From: Spyradomonas excrementavium
GTDB lineage: Bacteria; Cyanobacteriota; Vampirovibrionia; Gastranaerophilales; Gastranaerophilaceae
Direction of reading: 5' to 3'
Length of the DNA stretch: 64,000 bases
NCBI GenBank assembly: GCA_018714005.1
Contig: DVOA01000117.1
Location: 1-64,000 of the forward strand
Shown here: positions 61,058 through 64,000 of the stretch, piece after piece
Layout of the letters: each line of letters begins with the position of its first letter
How positions within the stretch are numbered: position 1 is the stretch's first letter
Notes under the pieces: generated by a model
What the model was told of the DNA's origin: nothing
Database searches by the model: none
The model's input: only the letters and a program-made list of their open reading frames with translations
Position numbers and translations under genes: made by a program

Positions 61058-61063
61058 CTGATT

Positions 61064-61408
61064 CTAGCTCCCGGGAGGCACATCGACCTCAAAAACCTCG
61101 TTGCTTACTACGGGATTTGCTTCAACATTTACGTTTACAGTGTATTTTTTGCCTTCAGCCGTTGTAATCAGCAAATCCGACTTCCCCGTGGAGAAAGTTT
61201 TAATAACAATATGATGAGAAACATTAAACAAATCCGACGCAAGCTGAACACTCATGACATTCGGCTCGGTCACAACCATCTTAGCCGGCCGCTCATCAAT
61301 AAAAAGCATGTACGCCTCTTTCTTTTTAAGCGTAAGGTTGCAATCCTGAAACGCCGAAGCAGCCAGAGGGAAAAATAGTGCCAGTGTTAAAATCAAAAGT
61401 TTTTTCAT
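61064..61408 (-). CDS. Pilus/secretin N-terminal-domain-like protein in flagellar operon
   Basis: 114 aa. Signal peptide MKKLLILTLALFFPLAASAF, then a small domain (LTLKKKEAYMLFIDERPAKMVVTEPNVM ... AEGKKYTVNVNVE shortened here) of the T2SS/T3SS pilus-formation N-domain type, as at the N-end of CpaC/RcpA secretins. It is exported to the periplasm. It lies between fliQ (6-bp overlap region) and fliR. Ribosome site AGGTG fits the ATG at 61408; earlier starts at 61414/61417 are possible. A periplasmic helper of the export apparatus is possible. Confidence 0.72.
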   Translation of the reverse strand: MKKLLILTLALFFPLAASAFQDCNLTLKKKEAYMLFIDERPAKMVVTEPNVMSVQLASDLFNVSHHIVIKTFSTGKSDLLITTAEGKKYTVNVNVEANPVVSNEVFEVDVPPGS

Positions 61409-61413
61409 AGTCA

Positions 61414-61902
61414 TCACCTGCTTAAAATTTTGTTAGTTTCAATCAAATTAGGAGAGGGATTGGGCATTCTGTTTGAGGGGTAGTGTTTGATTTTGTCGTT
61501 GTGGTCAATAAACGGGATTTTGCCCGGATGGCGCATTATATCGCCGATTTCCTGTTTATTAAAGCGCGTATCTTTCATTTCGCCGGCAAAAGGCGAGGTA
61601 TAACGATGATAATTAGCCGGCAAAACGTAATTTTCGCTGGCCGGAATCTGGTTGAACGCAAGCGAAAAGCCCTCTTGAAGAAGATTTGTAAGAAGTTTTA
61701 CATAACCAATGCCAAGAATCATCAAAACAAGAAAAACACCGAGAATTTTCGGTGCAGCAGCGATTGTCTGCTCCTGAACCTGCGTTACAGCCTGCAAAAT
61801 ACCGACAACAAGCCCGATTCCCGCCGCAACAAGCACGCATGGCATCGATATCATCAGCATTGTTACAAAGCCTTTGCCCATATATTCCAATAAAATTTCC
61901 AT
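61414..61902 (-). CDS. fliQ: Flagellar export protein FliQ with C-terminal extension
   Basis: 162 aa. Residues 1-90 are normal FliQ: two membrane helices, with GIGLVVGILQAVTQVQEQT and PKILGVFLVLMILG. Residues about 90-162 are an extra polar tail (PANYHRYTSPFAGEM ... NLIETNKILSR) not found in typical FliQ of about 89 residues. There is no ribosome site for a separate start, so it is one protein. It lies 21 bp after fliP. Confidence 0.94.
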   Translation of the reverse strand: MEILLEYMGKGFVTMLMISMPCVLVAAGIGLVVGILQAVTQVQEQTIAAAPKILGVFLVLMILGIGYVKLLTNLLQEGFSLAFNQIPASENYVLPANYHRYTSPFAGEMKDTRFNKQEIGDIMRHPGKIPFIDHNDKIKHYPSNRMPNPSPNLIETNKILSR

Positions 61903-61923
61903 CTTCGTTGTTTTCCTTTTTTA

Positions 61924-62565
61924 TTAATTAAAACTCGTCACAAGCCCGTGCACAATCATTGACCACCCGTCAACAGCAATAAAAATCAGCAATTTGAACG
62001 GCAAAGAGATGATTGTGGGCGACAGCATGAACATACCTAAAGCCAGAAGCACATTCGCCACGACCAAATCGAGCACAATGAATGGTACAAAAATCACAAA
62101 CCCGATTTCAAACGCAGTTTTCAGTTCGCTGACGATATATGCGGGCGCAACCTGCCATATAGTTATATCATCGGGCGTATTTGGCTTTGGAGCGCCTGAC
62201 ATTTCAATAAAAAACGTCAAATCCTGCTGGCGCGTCTGTTTCATCATGAATTCTTTAAGCGGTTTTGAGCCCTCAACCATTGCCATCGCAATATCGCCGT
62301 TTTTTGTATAAACCGGCTCGCCCATTGCCCACATTTTTTGAAAAACGGGGTTCATTGTGTAAATTGTCAAAATCATTGACAATCCCACCAGAACAATCGC
62401 CGGAGGAACCTGCTGAGTACCGAGAGCCGTTTTCAGCATTGAAAAAACAATGGTATATCGCAAAAAGCTCGTCATGCAGGTGAACATCAACGGTAATGCC
62501 GAAAAAATAGTCATCACCAGAAGCATCTGCAAAACCGGATTCATATCTTTTAATAAACTTTCCAT
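61924..62565 (-). CDS. fliP: Flagellar export protein FliP
   Basis: 213 aa with four membrane helices. Core motifs: SFLRYTIVFSMLKTALGTQQ, PPAIVLVGLSMILT, and FEIGFVIFVPFIVLDLVVAN. No cleavable N-terminal signal is evident, unlike enterobacterial FliP; the protein starts close to TM1. It forms the export pore with FliQ and FliR. It starts 30 bp after fliO. Confidence 0.96.
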   Translation of the reverse strand: MESLLKDMNPVLQMLLVMTIFSALPLMFTCMTSFLRYTIVFSMLKTALGTQQVPPAIVLVGLSMILTIYTMNPVFQKMWAMGEPVYTKNGDIAMAMVEGSKPLKEFMMKQTRQQDLTFFIEMSGAPKPNTPDDITIWQVAPAYIVSELKTAFEIGFVIFVPFIVLDLVVANVLLALGMFMLSPTIISLPFKLLIFIAVDGWSMIVHGLVTSFN

Positions 62566-62595
62566 ATTTATATCCCTTTTTCTCCCCGAAAAAGT

Positions 62596-63000
62596 TTATT
62601 TTGCTGCTTTTTGGGGAATATCGTTAAGTTTTTTCATCATTTCTCTCAAAACGGGCTTTTTCCCGCCGTTTAAAGAAGCCATTACCTCCGAATAGTCAAA
62701 AGCTTTCGGCGCAACGTTTGTTTTTTGCCCGGTGGGCTCAAAATTCGGATTTTCATTGAGTTTTGCAAGAAAAGAAGTCCTTTCCGCGTCAGCTGCAATC
62801 AGAAATTTTTCCTCACCGGCTTTCACAACGTAAAGAGTTTTTCTCTGTGACAGATTCAACGCGTTTTCAACGGAAAGCCCGTTGTCTTTCCGGGTGCATT
62901 TAGGGTTTACCATTGTTTTTTTGAAAACAAACATGCAAAGCCCTATCATCCCGACCATTGCCAGTGCATATACCAGAAAATGTACTAAATATGTGCTCAT
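62596..63000 (-). CDS. fliO: Flagellar protein FliO
   Basis: 134 aa. One N-terminal membrane helix (LVHFLVYALAMVGMIGLCMFVF), then a cytoplasmic part with NLSQRKTLYVVKAGEEKFLIAA, the family core (LGxxxxlxlVxVGxxxxLlG type). FliO helps FliP assemble. It lies directly after the FliN-like gene (14 bp) and before fliP, the usual order. Confidence 0.85.
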   Translation of the reverse strand: MSTYLVHFLVYALAMVGMIGLCMFVFKKTMVNPKCTRKDNGLSVENALNLSQRKTLYVVKAGEEKFLIAADAERTSFLAKLNENPNFEPTGQKTNVAPKAFDYSEVMASLNGGKKPVLREMMKKLNDIPQKAAK

Positions 63001-63014
63001 TTTTCGTCCTTTGT

Positions 63015-64000
63015 CTAAATATCTTCTTCATCTACGTCAAAATCGCTGTAATCGAAGTCTTCTTCGTTGAATTCTTCATCACCCTGCACCGGAGGAGGCT
63101 GGATTTCTGTTTGGGGAGCATCGTCCTGTTCAATTTGAAGCTGGTCAGGCGACTCCTGCGCGATTTGGGCGTTGTTTGAGGCGGTGTCTTTTTCTTCGGT
63201 GAAGATTTCGTTCACACGCACCCCGTACCTATCATTTATAATGACCAATTCGCCCGAGGCAATAATTTTATCCTCGACTTTGAGGTCAATTTTGTTATCA
63301 TAAACAGAGCCGATATCCACAACCAGCCCTTCTGAAATCTGTTTCAGCTCGCCGAGCGAAAGCTTGACTTTTTCAAACTCCGCACCCATTTCGACCTGAA
63401 TCGTATCCCACATGTTATAAATATCATTCATTGATTTGCCTCCGTTTTCTTCTTCAACATCCATATCCTCTCTCAGTGACGCATCAGGAATCACGTTAAA
63501 AGGGATTTTTTGGTTGTTGAGCCTCAATGTCATTTCTCCCGCCCTGCTGTGGTCGAGAAGAACAACATCGCCTGATTCAAGCTGTTTTAAATCGTTAAGT
63601 TTTATCCTTGTTGTGCCCACCTCTATATCAACTTCGCCATAGCTTGTTTGAAAATCCTCTAAAGTGAAGGCAGGTTCCGTTCTCGGGGGAAGAATTTCGG
63701 GGGTAATGGCCATTGTCGGAACGGAAATGATTAATTTTCCATAGGATTTTTTACCACTGCGCAAAAAGTAGGTGAGATTGCACTCATCGTATGTATAAAT
63801 GTTTTTAGGGAGCTGAGAACCTTTCAAAAACAGGTGTTCAAGGTTGTTATAGAGGAAATTGTTGAACTCCGTCAACACGCGCGCCTCAAGCTCGGTAATT
63901 TTTTCAAGATTAAATGGTTTGCTGCTCATACCGAGAGTTTCGTCCAACAAAACTTTCACAATCTGCTTTGAAAGCCTTACCACGACCGAAACTTCTTTAT
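63015..64000 (-). CDS. FliN/FliY-type flagellar switch protein, partial
   Basis: At least 328 codons; the frame is still open at the right edge, so the N-end lies outside. Two SpoA domains are seen: one with VDIEVGTTRIKLNDLKQLESG (about middle), and one near the C-end with VKLSLGELKQISEGLVVDIG and VRVNEIF. An acidic tail follows. It is a C-ring component that binds phospho-CheY or controls switching. Having two SpoA domains with an upstream region suggests FliY or a FliM/FliN-like fusion. It precedes fliO by 14 bp. Confidence 0.85.
   Translation of the reverse strand, partial: KEVSVVVRLSKQIVKVLLDETLGMSSKPFNLEKITELEARVLTEFNNFLYNNLEHLFLKGSQLPKNIYTYDECNLTYFLRSGKKSYGKLIISVPTMAITPEILPPRTEPAFTLEDFQTSYGEVDIEVGTTRIKLNDLKQLESGDVVLLDHSRAGEMTLRLNNQKIPFNVIPDASLREDMDVEEENGGKSMNDIYNMWDTIQVEMGAEFEKVKLSLGELKQISEGLVVDIGSVYDNKIDLKVEDKIIASGELVIINDRYGVRVNEIFTEEKDTASNNAQIAQESPDQLQIEQDDAPQTEIQPPPVQGDEEFNEEDFDYSDFDVDEEDI

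Overview
The window comes from a moderately AT-rich, flagellated, apparently Gram-negative bacterium. My best placement (inference) is the non-photosynthetic sister lineage of Cyanobacteria: Melainabacteria / Vampirovibrionia, order Gastranaerophilales. Three things support this. A plastid/cyanobacterial-type cassette (Ycf46-like AAA ATPase, a Ycf35/DUF1257-like protein and a DUF2997 protein) lies at 39.5-41.9 kb. No photosynthesis gene is present, but flagellar genes are. Several otherwise unrelated lineage-specific proteins carry a short Phe-Lys motif (VNFKS, VSFKA, LSFKG, VFKR). TAA, TAG and TGA are all used as ordinary stops.

Layout. 0-6 kb: a receiver protein, a sugar acetyltransferase, then a co-directional sensor kinase, CheY-like regulator and degenerate GspE-like ATPase. 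6-11.5 kb: mutS, tRNA-Glu(UUC), a GH108 muramidase, an LprI-like lipoprotein and mscL. 11.6-22 kb: an AddB-like nuclease translationally coupled to a UvrD-like helicase, efp-accB, a glycine-rich prepilin-like protein with a homopolymeric tract at its start, and serA. 22-29.5 kb: the fatty acid/phospholipid cluster yceD-rpmF-plsX-fabH-fabD-fabG ... acpP-fabF on the minus strand; plsX carries an in-frame TAG. 29.6-38 kb: an ArsB/NhaD-type transporter, ruvB, a CoA-disulfide-reductase-like flavoprotein, an amino-acid-binding lipoprotein, spmA-spmB and lysS. 38-42 kb: an HhH protein, an NrdG-like radical SAM protein and the Ycf46 cassette. 42-50.6 kb: flhA, a PilZ protein, a sensor kinase and an HD-GYP regulator (a motility/c-di-GMP block), then a sugar-ABC ATPase and a kinase-like protein lacking its phospho-acceptor histidine. 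50.6-60 kb: a candidate structured RNA, ychF, a GH77 enzyme, tRNA-Leu(CAA), a TspO-like protein, an HNH protein, a His-rich micro-ORF, tRNA-Glu(CUC), an acetyltransferase and a lytic transglycosylase. 60-64 kb: fliR, a pilus/secretin N-domain protein, fliQ, fliP, fliO and a FliN/FliY-type switch protein running off the right edge.

The most unusual signal is a family of six intergenic hairpin elements. Each has a conserved core (GTGACTATGGGGGAGGC ... GCCGGAGGAATCGGAACGG) enclosed by 20-24 bp arms that pair within a copy but differ in sequence between copies. Where the arms of two copies deviate from Watson-Crick pairing, they do so as G-U pairs, and only if one particular strand is the RNA. 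Other points of interest are the poly-G tract in the prepilin gene, the amber codon in plsX, a CU-rich candidate sRNA, tRNA-fragment repeats beside two tRNA genes, and a His-rich leader-like micro-ORF.
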